Below, piece by piece: positions 11,550-22,880 of a DNA stretch of 64,000 nt (position 1 is the stretch's first letter; every line of letters starts with the position of its first letter). The stretch spans positions 558,001 through 622,000 of the forward strand of contig JACATO010000989.1 in assembly GCA_018389105.1 (NCBI GenBank), in the 5' to 3' direction. The notes beneath the pieces are model-generated. The model worked only from the letters and a program-made list of their open reading frames with translations. It searched no databases and was not told where the DNA came from. A program made the position numbers and the translations under genes. Origin of the DNA: Nautilus pompilius (lineage: Eukaryota; Mollusca; Cephalopoda; Nautilida; Nautilidae).

Positions 11550-12770
11550 CAGCCCTGGCCAGTCAGTCAGTAATTTTCAGTATGTTTACTTTTGTTAGAC
11601 AAAGTATTTAATCTAAATCCACAACATTTGTTCAACAATGGAAGTTCTTTCCCTATTCATATGTCAAACATTTTTGTAAAGCTAACACCAAATACATGGG
11701 AAATGTCAGTTTGAATATGAACAGGTATTCTTTACAACAACAATTAGCGCAACTGGAATATTATGGAATTCTTCCATTATATTCTAAATGATTCAAGTTC
11801 TTTTTGTTTGTTCTGAAAGCTATCAGAACTTTTCTTTCAGTCCAGAAAGTTTTGAAGATATGAATTTTTTCACAACCTTTCTTTGTATAGAAATAGCCAG
11901 TCATGTGTCAGTATCTTTTGTAAATGTTGAAATAAGTTTTTCAGCAAAATATAGAAGATATTTAGTAACAATGGGCTTCAAATCACATATTTCTGCTGGA
12001 CGAAAAACAGGACCTTTTGCATATAAAGGCAAAAGAGACTTCAGTTTTGTAAGAAATACCAGAACTGGCGAGTAGAAGGTTGGAGCAAGGTGATATTTGC
12101 AGATGAATGTTAAGTTGTTTTTTTTTTTTGTTGTTGTGATTGTGTGTTTTGAGAGTCAGCAGAAAATCAGATAAAAGATTTAAATCAAACTGTAATTTTC
12201 AAGTCAGAAACATTCAGAAAGTGTCTGTATTGGCATGTTTTGCTGCTAATGATGAAGGCAATTTATTAATTCTACCAAAAGGAGTATTAATATATACAAA
12301 TTGGTATCTGAAACTCTATCCTGATGATAGTCTTTGGTTTTTACAAGATAAGGCACCATTTGATGCAACAATATAAAAATCCTTGCTTGATTAAAGAACT
12401 ATAAAATTCATTGATTTGAAGATTGACCTCGAAATTCTGATTTAAAATCCAGTTGAGCAGTGATGGGACAATACGTTGGAAAAAAAATCATCCAAAGAAT
12501 GAAGAGTTAGGGAAAAAATATTTCATCATACATGGCATTAGTTCAAACAATGCCAGGTAGAATGAAACAAAGGTTTCTGGTCAAAATATTAACTAAAAAT
12601 GTCTTTGTTTTTAACTCATTTTTGTAATAATTTCACATTTTTTTTTTTTTTAATTTTTATTTGTCATGTTTATCAATAAACAACTTGATAAAAATGAAAC
12701 ACTTTTACCTGTTTTAATCCTTTGTTAAAAAATTTTTTTTTACTGAGTGAATCAAAATGACTGGCCACTG
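11550..12770 (+). mobile_element. Tc1-like transposon, second type
   Basis: The left end cagccctggccagtcagtca follows a TA (11548-11549). The right end, read on the opposite strand, begins cagtggccagtcattttgat. The shared cag...tggccagtca gives short degenerate inverted repeats, and the 1221-bp length suits a Tc1-like element. The right-hand TA is mutated to GA. The interior encodes a broken transposase on the plus strand. Confidence 0.7.
11790..12530 (+). pseudogene. Tc1-like transposase, broken
   Basis: Around 11950-12060 the frame YRRYLVTMGFKSH followed by KGKRDFSFVRN resembles the Tc1 DNA-binding to catalytic linker. Near 12200-12270 KVSVLACFAANDEGNLLIL matches the Tc1 block usually reading VMVWGCFS--G-G-L. 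Near 12330, LWFLQDKAPFDAT is the second catalytic Asp block (FQQD-AP-HTA). Later frames contain remnants of the PDLNP-E--W region. Stops and shifts occur near 12075, 12120 and after 12375, so the gene is dead. Confidence 0.75.
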
Positions 12771-13859
12771 GAGATTTTTAATACTTATTTGCAGCCTTGT
12801 CTTTTTTTTTAAAAAAAAATATTTACTGCTTCTGTCTTGATTGCTTCACTCAGCAAAAATTGTAATGCATGGATGAAGTTTACCATTATTATTATTGCTT
12901 TTTAATTTGAACACTAAAGCATTATTTAGAGAAGATGAAGAAAAAGATGTCCATGCTGTGAGGCTGTAAATCGTCATGGCTTACACAGAGCTACTAGGAA
13001 ATAAGCCTATTAATTTGATTCTTAAACTGATTTATATTAGCATGATCAACAGTGATGATTTTTGATAATTAAGTGATCAAAATCCTTAGTATTTACTTCA
13101 CTTGATCAGAAAAATTTTAAAATAAGTTACAAGTTTTGTCCTCTAAAGGAAATTACCATCACAAACATCTGATGTACTACAGAATTGAGTGATCACTTTA
13201 CATGAAATGTAGCCATTACTACTGATTCACAGTTGGCATTCTGAATTGCAACCAATATATTCTACATCACATTTTTAAAGGTGGCAATGGTTAATTCATG
13301 CACCACCACTTATTCTTCTTCAAACCTGTATGGTGCTGAAATCAGCACAAAAGGCACCTGCCAATGGAAATCCTCTGGTCTAAGTTTCTAAAAACCAAGC
13401 AGAGGAAAACAAGGTGCAGAGGTTAGCTACATGCAGTTTATACACTACACTGCTACATTTATTCCATTTACTTACTTTCTGTTGCTATAAATTTGTTTCT
13501 AATATTAACCTAGGCAAATTAATGGTTGCAAGTATTTCTAACTGAGATTTATAATAAACTGAGGATGTCTATGAAAAATGCTCGAATAAAGATTTTGAAA
13601 GCCAATCTGACAAATGGTTTACTATAAACTAGTTTGACAATAATTAGTTTCATGCCACATCCTGTTGCATATTGGTTACAGATATGTATAGTATTCTGCT
13701 ATAAAATTTGGAAACTTGTTATTAAAATATATTGGTTTGTTGCAGAAGATGGCAATTAAAGGCAAGCAGTAAAATAAAAATTATGTTATTATTTAGTTAA
13801 TCATCCTTTTGTAACACTAAGAACTTCTATACTGTATGGCATTGAATTAACAAGATTTA
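12771..13859. other. Unassigned AT-rich sequence
   Basis: I recognise nothing here. A slightly GC-richer piece near 13280-13430 could be an old repeat, but it has no partner in this window that I can see. Confidence 0.45.
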
Positions 13860-13864
13860 TTATT

Positions 13865-14230
13865 GTTGTTAAGGGAGACAACCTTGTTTAAGGGGTGTTG
13901 CCAATTCTGCACCACAAGGGGCCTGGAGCTTTTGACATTGACATGGAAAGCCCTACAAGATGTCTTCATTTTTTAGAAGCCCATTCAACAACTGGTTGGT
14001 GAAGAGTAAGAAGAAACTGTGCCAGGATGATATGCCAAATTCAGCAAGCTGCCCCAATTAACAAAATTTTTTTGTATCATGTCTGGTCTGGGTTCCTCCA
14101 TTAGACTATTTCAGCTCATTTCTGTTGCATTTTCAATGGCAGCAAGAGAATCTTGGCATTGAGTGCAAACATGGTGAGTTCTTGTCATGGGGTCATTGCT
14201 GAACATGAAAATGAATCTCTATTAGAACAA
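13865..14230. repeat. Dispersed repeat, family B, copy 1
   Basis: The string gggagacaacctt followed some 40 bases later by ccacaaggggcctgga, ttgacattgaca and ggaaagccctac is matched in order by the copy at 22749-22880. The second copy has extra sequence between the first two blocks. Only the first 90 bp or so are clearly shared, and the right limit is a guess. The repeat class is unknown. Confidence 0.45.
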
Positions 14231-14664
14231 AAGTTATGCATTTTTATTCAGTAGGAAATGTCTGTTCAATCTTTTTGTATATCTTTCCATGTTGGGTTTA
14301 TCAGGTGCTGGCTTGATTTGGGAACTCTAGGGAATTTCACTTACCTGTATAAACTTAGAAATATTTTTTAATTTAATTTTTATGGGTTTGATTTATTTAG
14401 ATGCTTTCCTTCTATCTTGTTTGGATTAGAACAAAGATTTTTTTCTCTGTAAGTGCTCAATATGTACTGCATAACAGACTTGATTGGTGCCCTTGTTTTG
14501 GAAATTAAATTAAATAATTTTAACTCATCCTTTATTTGCCACTTTTAAAATTTCCTTAATATTTTATTGAGCAATAGGAATTATATATTTAAAAATTAAA
14601 TTATTTGAGGATTTTGGCATTTTGCTTTTACATTCAAAGATTTCTCCCAAGCTTTCTTTTCTTA

Positions 14665-14699
<35 letters not shown>

Positions 14700-15650
14700 C
14701 ACTCATTCTTTTTCATCTTTTTTCTGAAGAGAGCTGTTTTAATTTTATTTTTTATGATCTATTTATATTAAACTTTAAAAAAAAATTTGGATAACTTTTT
14801 CTTAATTATGTTAAATTACAAATTATTATTTTTTTTTTTGGACTGGGTGCAGATAACGCCAAGAGCTGGCTGCCTTTGCATTTTCTGTTGGATTTTAAGA
14901 ATTGAATTGTCTTTCTATTTATATTATTTTCAGTTCCAAAAAAAAAAACAAAAAAAACAAGGAACTAATGGTAAATTCATCAATGTTTGCTGATGGCCAT
15001 GACATTTCTTAAACTAGTTAGGAAAATAAGATTGAAATTTTATGGAGGATTTAAGATTAGGATGGAAGGTAAGGGGGGGGAGCCAAAAAGTAAAAGAGAG
15101 CCTACTCTAAGTAGATTTGACAGGTCTACCTCTTGATGTCCAAGATGATATCTTTTGTCACTCTCACATGCTGTAAGAAATTAGGATGAACATAGTAAAA
15201 AAATTTGCATGCACTAAGAAAAACAGCAACAAACCCCGACAGTCTTTCATTCAGTTATCTTTCTTACATGCATTTCTGCTACTTTCATCTTATTATCTTC
15301 ATATTAAATCAGCAGTAAATTTTTTTTTTTTTTTACCTTTCACAAAAATAATGTAAAAGATGAAAATAATAAATAGTAGAATCCATTGTATTATTATTGT
15401 CTTTTAAAGAATGAACTCTTTTCCTTTCACATTTTTTGCAATTTCTGATAAAAAAAATAAATATACATATTTTGGGTAATGTTATATCTAAGAGAAATTT
15501 TCTGTCATATATATATTCTAACAGGATAAAAAATAAGCTTTTAAAAAAATTTTGTTGTCATAGCAACTATGCATATTTTGCTAAATATAGAGAAAATATT
15601 ATTAAACACAACCAGATAAAATCAATCATGTAAATTGCAAGAAATATGAT
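14231..15650. other. Unassigned AT-rich sequence with microsatellite
   Basis: AT-rich DNA with an AT dinucleotide run at 14668-14698, an A-rich run near 14938-14960 and a G run near 15073. The small open frames at 14787-14993 and 15436-15633 look random. Confidence 0.5.
14668..14698. repeat. (AT)n microsatellite
   Basis: An uninterrupted AT dinucleotide run of about 31 bases. Confidence 0.95.
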
Positions 15651-15651
15651 A

Positions 15652-15690
15652 CAGTGATGGCCAAAATTATTTAATCACTTTGTTTTTAAA
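15652..15690 (+). repeat. Tc1-like terminal repeat, one end only
   Basis: After a TA at 15650-15651 the sequence cagtgatggccaaaattatt has the form of a Tc1-like element end (cagtg-tggccaaaattatt). I looked for the inverse on the right and did not find it, so this is either a solo end or an element whose other end has decayed. Confidence 0.4.
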
Positions 15691-16055
15691 ACCAAAATGT
15701 TGTATTCACTGTATTTATGATGCAAAAAAAAACAACAAACTTTTAACATAATAAGGATAATTAAGTTTTGTTTTGATATTCATGTGACAACTAAATCTAA
15801 GTCTGAGCATTTTGTGGTTCACTTACGGATTTGAATCTGTCTGGAATTTTGGTGTATTCTACTTTATATTAAAGACTGCGTAGTGATGCGTTATCTATAA
15901 AAGGTATTTCCCATCACTTTTATAATAGAATCTGTACTACTGTATATCTTTCCCTGTTACCATAATCATGGGATGGAGACCTGAGAAGAACCATTTTGGA
16001 GTGCATTAATATTAATTAGTAGCAGATATTTGATGGTAAGGGTTTTTTTTTTTTT

Positions 16056-16140
16056 TTTTGGAAGTCACCAGAGGTGGTCTTGAACTCTTGGCTTTTCTGT
16101 TTTTAATTTGGAAGCCAACACTGATATCTATTCACCACTA
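16056..16140 (-). mobile_element. tRNA-derived SINE head
   Basis: On the minus strand, tagtggtgaatagatatcag is an A-box-like stretch, and gagttcaagacc 40-50 bases on is a good B box. The tail of the main SINE family is not visible beyond it, so it may be a different or truncated SINE. Confidence 0.5.
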
Positions 16141-18179
16141 TTGCTTTCTTTCTTCCTTAATACAATGGAACATCACAATGAGGCATGAAACTTGAGGATT
16201 ACATAAGAGGTTGCAGTGTTTGTTGTTTTTTTTTTCTTTTCTCATAGAAAATTACTTATAAACTGTATCTTTTAAAGTTTTTGCCTCACTTAAAATTTTT
16301 TTAAAAAAAAAAAATTTACTCCAGAATAAATATCAAAAAGTGTGCAATAATAAAAGTGAGAACGTTTTTTAAACTTAATTTCCTTAAAGTTTTTATGTAA
16401 CTTCATTAGGTGGGGAGAAATGTACTATGGATATTTAATCTGATGCTATTTTCATTAGCTGAGTCCAACGTAACAGCATCTGGCTGAGTTTTTTTGAACA
16501 CCCCAGCTATCAGCAGGTTTATAATATACCAGGAAAAATCTCTCATCACCTACAGATTTTTAAAATAGTAAAATGGATTAAAAGTTTTTTTTGAGAGAGA
16601 GAGAGGAGATGGTGTGAGAGAGAGAGAGAGAGAATTCCCTGAATTTAAAAATTATTTTCAATCAGATTCTTAAGTTGAATTTAAATCTGATTATCAAAAA
16701 AACCAAATTAAAAACTAATTTTAAAATGGAATTCTTTTTTTTTTTCTTTTTAAAGATTGCAACACTTTTAGCCTGAATTTGACAAATAAAAAGAGCAGTG
16801 AAAAAAATTCAGTATCTAATTTAAAAATGTTAACTAAATGCCAGGTTTAATTTTGGAGTGTTCTACATTGATGCTCCTTTGGGAAACTGGGCTGCATAAA
16901 AAGAAAAACAACATTATTCTGTATGAGATGTTTGGGAGAGGGACCCATGTTTGCCTTTAGAGCATAATATCTTAAACTTGGCTGGTAAGAAAGAAAATCT
17001 TCACATGATTCAGAGTAGTTAGATGGCTGTGAGATGAACAAAACTGGAGGGACCCTGTGTGAGATGCAGTCTGATTGAGTCAGAAAGACAATGGATGTTT
17101 TTAAGCATGTCTTAGTTTACCGAAGTTTTATCATAGATAACACTTTATCACATTCTCACATTGTTTTTAATCAAAGCCAGCAGGTAAGCCAAATCCTCCT
17201 ATCAGTGGTTTAAAAATCTTTTTTGTGGGAATAATAATTTAGAATAAGGCAATTGAAGCAAAAATGGTATAAATATTTTTATTTTAAATTGGCTAAATTT
17301 GGTGAAGAAGAGATCTGCAAAAGCTCTAACTGCAATATATTGTACAGCTAAGTTGAAGTGAACACTAAATGGTAATTATAGATTGCAATAGTCAGTTCAA
17401 TCACACAATTATTCTTCAGATACTGTTTTGATTTAGTTGAACAATTTATTGCCAGATATGAAAGTGGTTATGGTTAGCACGGTAAAACACACTTTTAATG
17501 GTATTAAAGAAGCCAAATATCCTACTTACATTTACCATTCTTTATATCGAGGCTGGTCTTTTACATTGGATGAAAAGTTGTCTTTCTTTTATCTCTAATG
17601 ACTGACAAAAGACCATCTTTACATGGCATTTGCTATCTTTTATATTTAATGTTGTGTTAATGCTGTGTAAACATGGTCTTTTGGTTCTTATGGAAGTCAT
17701 TAAAGATGAATTTTTGCACAACATTGAATCCTTATGACATTCCTTTTTTTAAAGAAAAAATTGAAAATGAATTTTTCCAGTATAGGAGTATTCTTGTTAA
17801 TTAGGTTAACCATTAATTGGTTAAGGAATTTTGTGCACCTGATTGGAATTTTCTCTATAAATTCCAACCTAGTGCCATGTTATTAAAAAAAAAAGTCTGC
17901 AAATTTGGTGCTTAGGTGAACCAAAACCTTTCTTGTTTCTACATTTATTGTTTTTATCTCAAACAGATATCAGTATATATGTGAAAATCAATAAATTATA
18001 ATTGATTATTAGCCGTTAGCCTGCAGTATAGGATCAAAAATCATATCAACCCTGTGCACAAAAAAAAAATTTAAAATAAATTTTTCCTTTATAAATGATA
18101 GATCTGCATGCAAAACCAAGATAAATACACAAAATCAGCATAAAATATGCAAAAAACACCATATAACTGTCTTTGTTTT
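16141..18179. other. Unassigned AT-rich sequence
   Basis: No recognisable gene or element. It contains the GA microsatellite at 16593-16633. Open frames at 16847-17041 and 17542-17724 (both minus) have no recognised domain. Confidence 0.5.
16593..16633. repeat. (GA)n microsatellite, interrupted
   Basis: Two GA runs are separated by a short interruption near 16606-16614. Confidence 0.9.
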
Positions 18180-18640
18180 GGCCTGGTAGAGTGTAGAAGG
18201 TGGCACTAACAAGTCTGACCTCATGATAAGGGGTGAGGGTACCTGGTCTTTTTTGCTTACCTCTATCAGAAACAGGCAGAAGTCAGTATGAACCATCCCC
18301 ACCTGACCATGCCAAGGTGGAACGAATGGGCGAAGGGGATGGGGCTGAAGGCAGCAACTCTCACCTGGTCACCACCCTCCCCATGGCCACTCTGAGTCAG
18401 TGCCTCTCACCTGGCATTCCTCTTCATTTTCATCACCAGATGTGGTGAGTGTTCTTCTTCACAGATCATCTAGCATTCTCAAAATTTTCCGTGGGGTTGG
18501 CGCACTTTACACCGGTGTGGACCATTACCCTAAGAGGTCGAGGGATGTGTGTCTTATCCATGGTGATTAGCCAGGTACTGGGCAATGGTAGTGACTTCCT
18601 TAGGCATCTGTTTGTTCCCCCGTAAATTAGTTTGGAATTT
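18180..18640. other. GC-rich block of unknown origin
   Basis: This block is clearly richer in G and C than the sequence on either side and carries several CpG sites. An open frame at 18233-18448 (plus, 71 codons) has no recognised domain. The block ends abruptly around 18620-18640, where the local base composition falls back. It could be an old repeat, a retrocopied piece or an exon; nothing decides among these. Confidence 0.4.
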
Positions 18641-19723
18641 AAACAGAGATAGGAAAATTTTAAACGGTCATATGATGATGGCTGCCATTTAAGGGGTTAA
18701 CAATTGACTTGAGAGAGTGAGTCATCCAGCTTTAAATCCTAACATGTTTTTGTCACTGGGCGCAGTGTGTGTTTATAATAAAATTTCTAAAAATTGTGTT
18801 ACATGACATTAAAAAAAAACTGAATTTAAACTTGTAAAATAAAAATATAACCAAGACTTATCCCATTAACTAGCATCATTGCACAACATCAGAATTTCTA
18901 CATATGAAAAGTGTGTCATTAAAAATGAAATTTATTCCAGTTTGATAAGCTTCACTTGTTAACTTTTGTTTAATTTTTAAAAACAATATTTGTATAGACT
19001 GACTTACTATTTAGCTTCGCCCCTCCACCTCTGTTGTGAAAAATGAAGTCTGTTTTAAGGTTGGTTGTGATTCTTGCACATTCTTGTGTAGGTCTCTGAC
19101 TGAAGTGGTTTTTCTATGTAATTGTAAATCAAACATTTGTTGGCTGTCTTTACTATTGATTCTTCAGAGACTCAGCCAGTTGAAAACAATTTCTTGCTTT
19201 CTATTTCACTTTAGGGATCACTGAAGGAAACAGCTATAAGGGCCACTAGAACTGATTGCATTTTAAAAAAAAAAACAACAACAAAAAACAAGGTGGTTCT
19301 TTGTAATGTTTTGGCAAAAATAAATATATGAACATAGAATTATAGCTATTTTTCTTCCTTGGAAGCCCTTGTATAAATCATGATGGCATACCTGATTCTT
19401 TACAGCTATTTAATTATACTAAACAAAATGTCCATGTAAAACACTTTTTCTTTTCTAAATCATTATTTTAGTGTCTTGTACTCTGGCCAGCAGGGCTATA
19501 TTGTTTTTTTATTACATTTTTAAATGAAGTGCCACTGTTTCTCTTTATTTATAGTTTAATAAAATGATTCAAGAAAAGCCCCTAAGTTTGCTGCTGTTCA
19601 TTACACATCTCCAATAGATTACTGCTGATGCCACATTCAGCATTTCTTCCTGAAATGAGGATAAAATTCCATTATAAATGACATGTAGTTCAAATGTGGG
19701 GCTCTCTCATACCAGTAGAACCC

Positions 19724-19822
19724 CAGCTGTGATATGATAATCTAATAGTTGCTTAAAACTGCTTTCATATTGGCCGTCTCCATTCATCAACAGCAGCTCT
19801 GCTGCGATATGATAATCTAATA
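19724..19822. repeat. 22-bp direct repeat, 75 bp apart
   Basis: gctgtgatatgataatctaa at 19726 and gctgcgatatgataatctaa at 19801 are both followed by ta, giving 21 of 22 matching bases. Each copy holds GATA-like (ttatc on the reverse strand) and homeodomain-like (taat) cores. It may be a pair of factor sites or a chance local duplication. Confidence 0.6.
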
Positions 19823-21866
19823 CTACTGTGCGGTTTCCTTCAGCAACTCAGCATTTCTAAAGAGCACTAGATTGCCATTTAAATGTCAACATCAAACGAT
19901 TAGCATGATAAGAATTAGTGGCAATGACCTTTCACAAAGAAGTGTAGACGCAGCTAGATCGTAGCCATATTGAATGATTTTTATCATGTTAGACTATTAA
20001 TCATGACAGCTTTGGTCTTAAATTGAACGTATAAAGAATAAGATATTGGTAATCGTTATTCTATTTGATAGTTGCATAGAGAAATGATTAATACACAGAT
20101 TGTTAAATTTAATAATTAGAAGGAAATTTAGTTAATTCATGTGTAAGTTACAAACTGTCGGGCCCCATTTGGTATATATATATATATTGTTTAAGAAGTA
20201 ACATATCTTTTAATTGAAATTTAATGAGTTGTTTTCTGTTTGAAAGTTATGCATCTCACAATTAACTCAATTATGATCATCCACAAAGATTTCATGCACT
20301 TAGCTTGCTGGTTTTCTTTATACATACCCTTTGTGCTTAGAAAGGACAGGTTTTTCTGGAAACCTTTGAATTTGGTGTGGCTTTTAAAGGTTTAATAATA
20401 AAACAGTGATGTTTTTTTGTTTAGTATTCTTGAGCTTTTTACTTTGATTCTGACAGTGGGCATATTCATGTATTACTGTGCATGTACATAATTATTTCGC
20501 ATATCAAAAATTTTTAAAAAAAAAATCCTGTTATCGGCTGCTCATCTGCTAATTAAATTTAGAAACTCTTAGATTTTTTCAAGTTAAAAAAAAACTACAA
20601 CAGAAAGACATACTGAAATTATTATTATTATTAATAAATTTTTTCAAAATAATTTTATTTCACAAACTTGTTTCAAAGAACTCCACCTTTGCTCTCCTCC
20701 TACTGGGGAAAAGAAAATTTTATCAAGAAATATGCATTGAGAGCAAGTGAATTTAGATTGTATATGATTATAGGAAAGTGGATTCTTGCTTTATATGCTT
20801 GAGAACAGGTCAGTTCTTACCATCACATGCCTATGGGAGAATAGATTCTTGCCTTTACAGTTCTGTGGGTGAGGTCATATTTGCCTTTAATGATTGGGTG
20901 CCTACATTTTTGGCATTAGATTCTTTTTGTAAATTATAATTTAGCCTTAACTTCTTCTACCTGTATTGTATATTCTGTGAGAGCTGAACTGAGTGTATTT
21001 AATTATGAAAATTCTAACTAGGCTTGACATTTATTAGTCGTCATATATTTCTCTCAAATTGTGGCTGATTTGAACCTGTTTGTCGTTCATTCGTTATCTG
21101 ATTAAAACATCTTTGGTACATACATGGACTAACCATTTATGATCCAAATGAGCAACCATAGCTTAGCTGGAGATAAAAAATGACAAAAAAAAAAGAAAAA
21201 TAATAATTAACAAAAATATTATTTAATACAGGTAGACAAAGCAATAAAAAACAGTGTTAACGAAAGTTTTATCATTGTTATTTTTATTTAGCCACCATAT
21301 CATATCTCAGATTTTACTAATCCTTACACTTGTTGTAAAATGTCAGTGCGTAGTCTAAGTTTTCTCTCTCCCTAAGCTGTTTAAATTCCGTTTCTTTCTT
21401 TCTCCATTCTAAGCATTGCTTAAACACCTATTAGATTATTAAAAGCTGATATTAATGGGAGAAATGCCATATTTATGTACTTATCTGGCCCTGTCAACCA
21501 AATTCTTAGCCAAGCCACGTTCAGCTGATGATGGGTAATGAGAGCTGTGCTGCAGCTATTGATCAGTGTGCGTGCTTTTCTGCAGGTGATTGGAGATAGT
21601 CTGTTTTATTTCGGTCCTGTAAGAGCATCCAGAAAGGGCAGACAAGTCATGTTCTTCTTTCATGGAACTCTCACCAAGGGCTGTCAGGAATCATGGTCCA
21701 TTTCTTCACTGAAATGTAATAAACATATGGAAGATGCTTAGTTTTGAGAAAGATTTTAAGCTGTGCAAGGAAAGATTAAATAAATAATGTTACATTTCAG
21801 TTTTTTACCTTATTGCTGAGGTGGTGTTATTTTTTAAATTTCCATAAATAATAACATTTTAAAAAA

Positions 21867-21918
21867 ATATATATATATATATATATGTACACACACACAC
21901 ACACCACACACACACACA
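21867..21918. repeat. Compound (AT)n(AC)n microsatellite
   Basis: An AT run passes through gt into an AC run that is interrupted once near 21904. Confidence 0.95.
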
Positions 21919-22748
21919 GTTGTAATGCTGAAATTATAATTTGCCTGGTTTTATTTATTTTTGAAAATTTTAATTATGAAAGTATGTTGTACAAAGAATA
22001 AGCTTCCAAAATATTTCTTCTTTTTTCCCCCCACTATCTAAAGCTGCTATACACATTAGTTGAATGCATATTGCTCATTGACATTTACTTCAAAGAAATC
22101 CTTTGTTTAAACATGAAGGACAAGAAAACAAGCACAAAATGTCAGGAGAAAGAAGTGTCCATCAGTAACAGTTAAATTTATTAGCTGTTTACTCACATTG
22201 TTGCACAATGTCAAAATACATTCTGAATTTTTGGTTTCAACCCATTTTTGTGTAGCAGATTTTTTTCTTTTACAAACTTAACCATTATAACACCTGCCTT
22301 TCCCTGATAGCTTTGCTCTATCTGTTACTGTGTTTGGGGTACAGATGGCTATCTGGATAATTTCATTCTTTTGTACTGGCTCGCTACATAGGCTTCCCTC
22401 TGGCCATTCTAGTCTTCTCTCCCACTATTTATCAGAAGAGTTCTGATGGTTTTGGTATTGTTCAGCTCTGACTATTGAGGAACTCCCAAGTATTTAGTCA
22501 GTTCTGTGCAGCATGTATGACCTGTTTTTATTGTAATATTTTTAGATTTGCTAGTAAAGAAATTTTGGTTACCTACCAAGCATTTAAGTCACTCCAGATG
22601 TTTTTTTTTCTTTTTGGGTTTCTTACATTATTATAATGAAGTTTTTAGTTGATTAAAATAAAATCAAACAGCATGGAAGACTCTCAAACTTTTGGTTTTG
22701 GTGGGTTTTTTATTTAGATGTGCATGTTGTCACACACCAGTCTACAAT

Positions 22749-22880
22749 GGAGACAACCTTTTAACAAGGAGACAATCCTGGTAAAGTAGCATAATGCAGC
22801 AGTTATCCACTAGACCTTTTTTTCCTATTGTGCCACAAGGGGCTTGATCGCTTCTGACGTTAGCAGGGAAATCCGTACTA
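22749..22880. repeat. Dispersed repeat, family B, copy 2
   Basis: Shares ggagacaacctt, ccacaaggggct, ctgacgttagcaggg and gaaatccgtac with the copy at 13865, in the same order. A SINE-like stretch (agcagttatccactagac) lies between the blocks and may be part of a tRNA-like head on one of the strands. Confidence 0.45.

Larger units (their letters stand above)
18641..22740. other. Mostly unassigned AT-rich sequence
   Basis: No coding region recognised. Short open frames at 19036-19224 and 21538-21741 look random. The stretch 19600-20160 is less repetitive and holds the direct repeat listed separately. The stretch 21440-21600 is also non-repetitive, with E-box-like cagctg and ctgcag, and could be conserved non-coding DNA, which I cannot test. 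Confidence 0.45.

Noticed and set aside
21538-21741. 67-codon open frame
   Set aside because: No domain, no splice context; the surrounding non-repetitive DNA is more likely non-coding.
14668-21918. AT and AC dinucleotide runs as possible regulatory or structural DNA
   Set aside because: Ordinary microsatellites of animal genomes, listed as repeats only.
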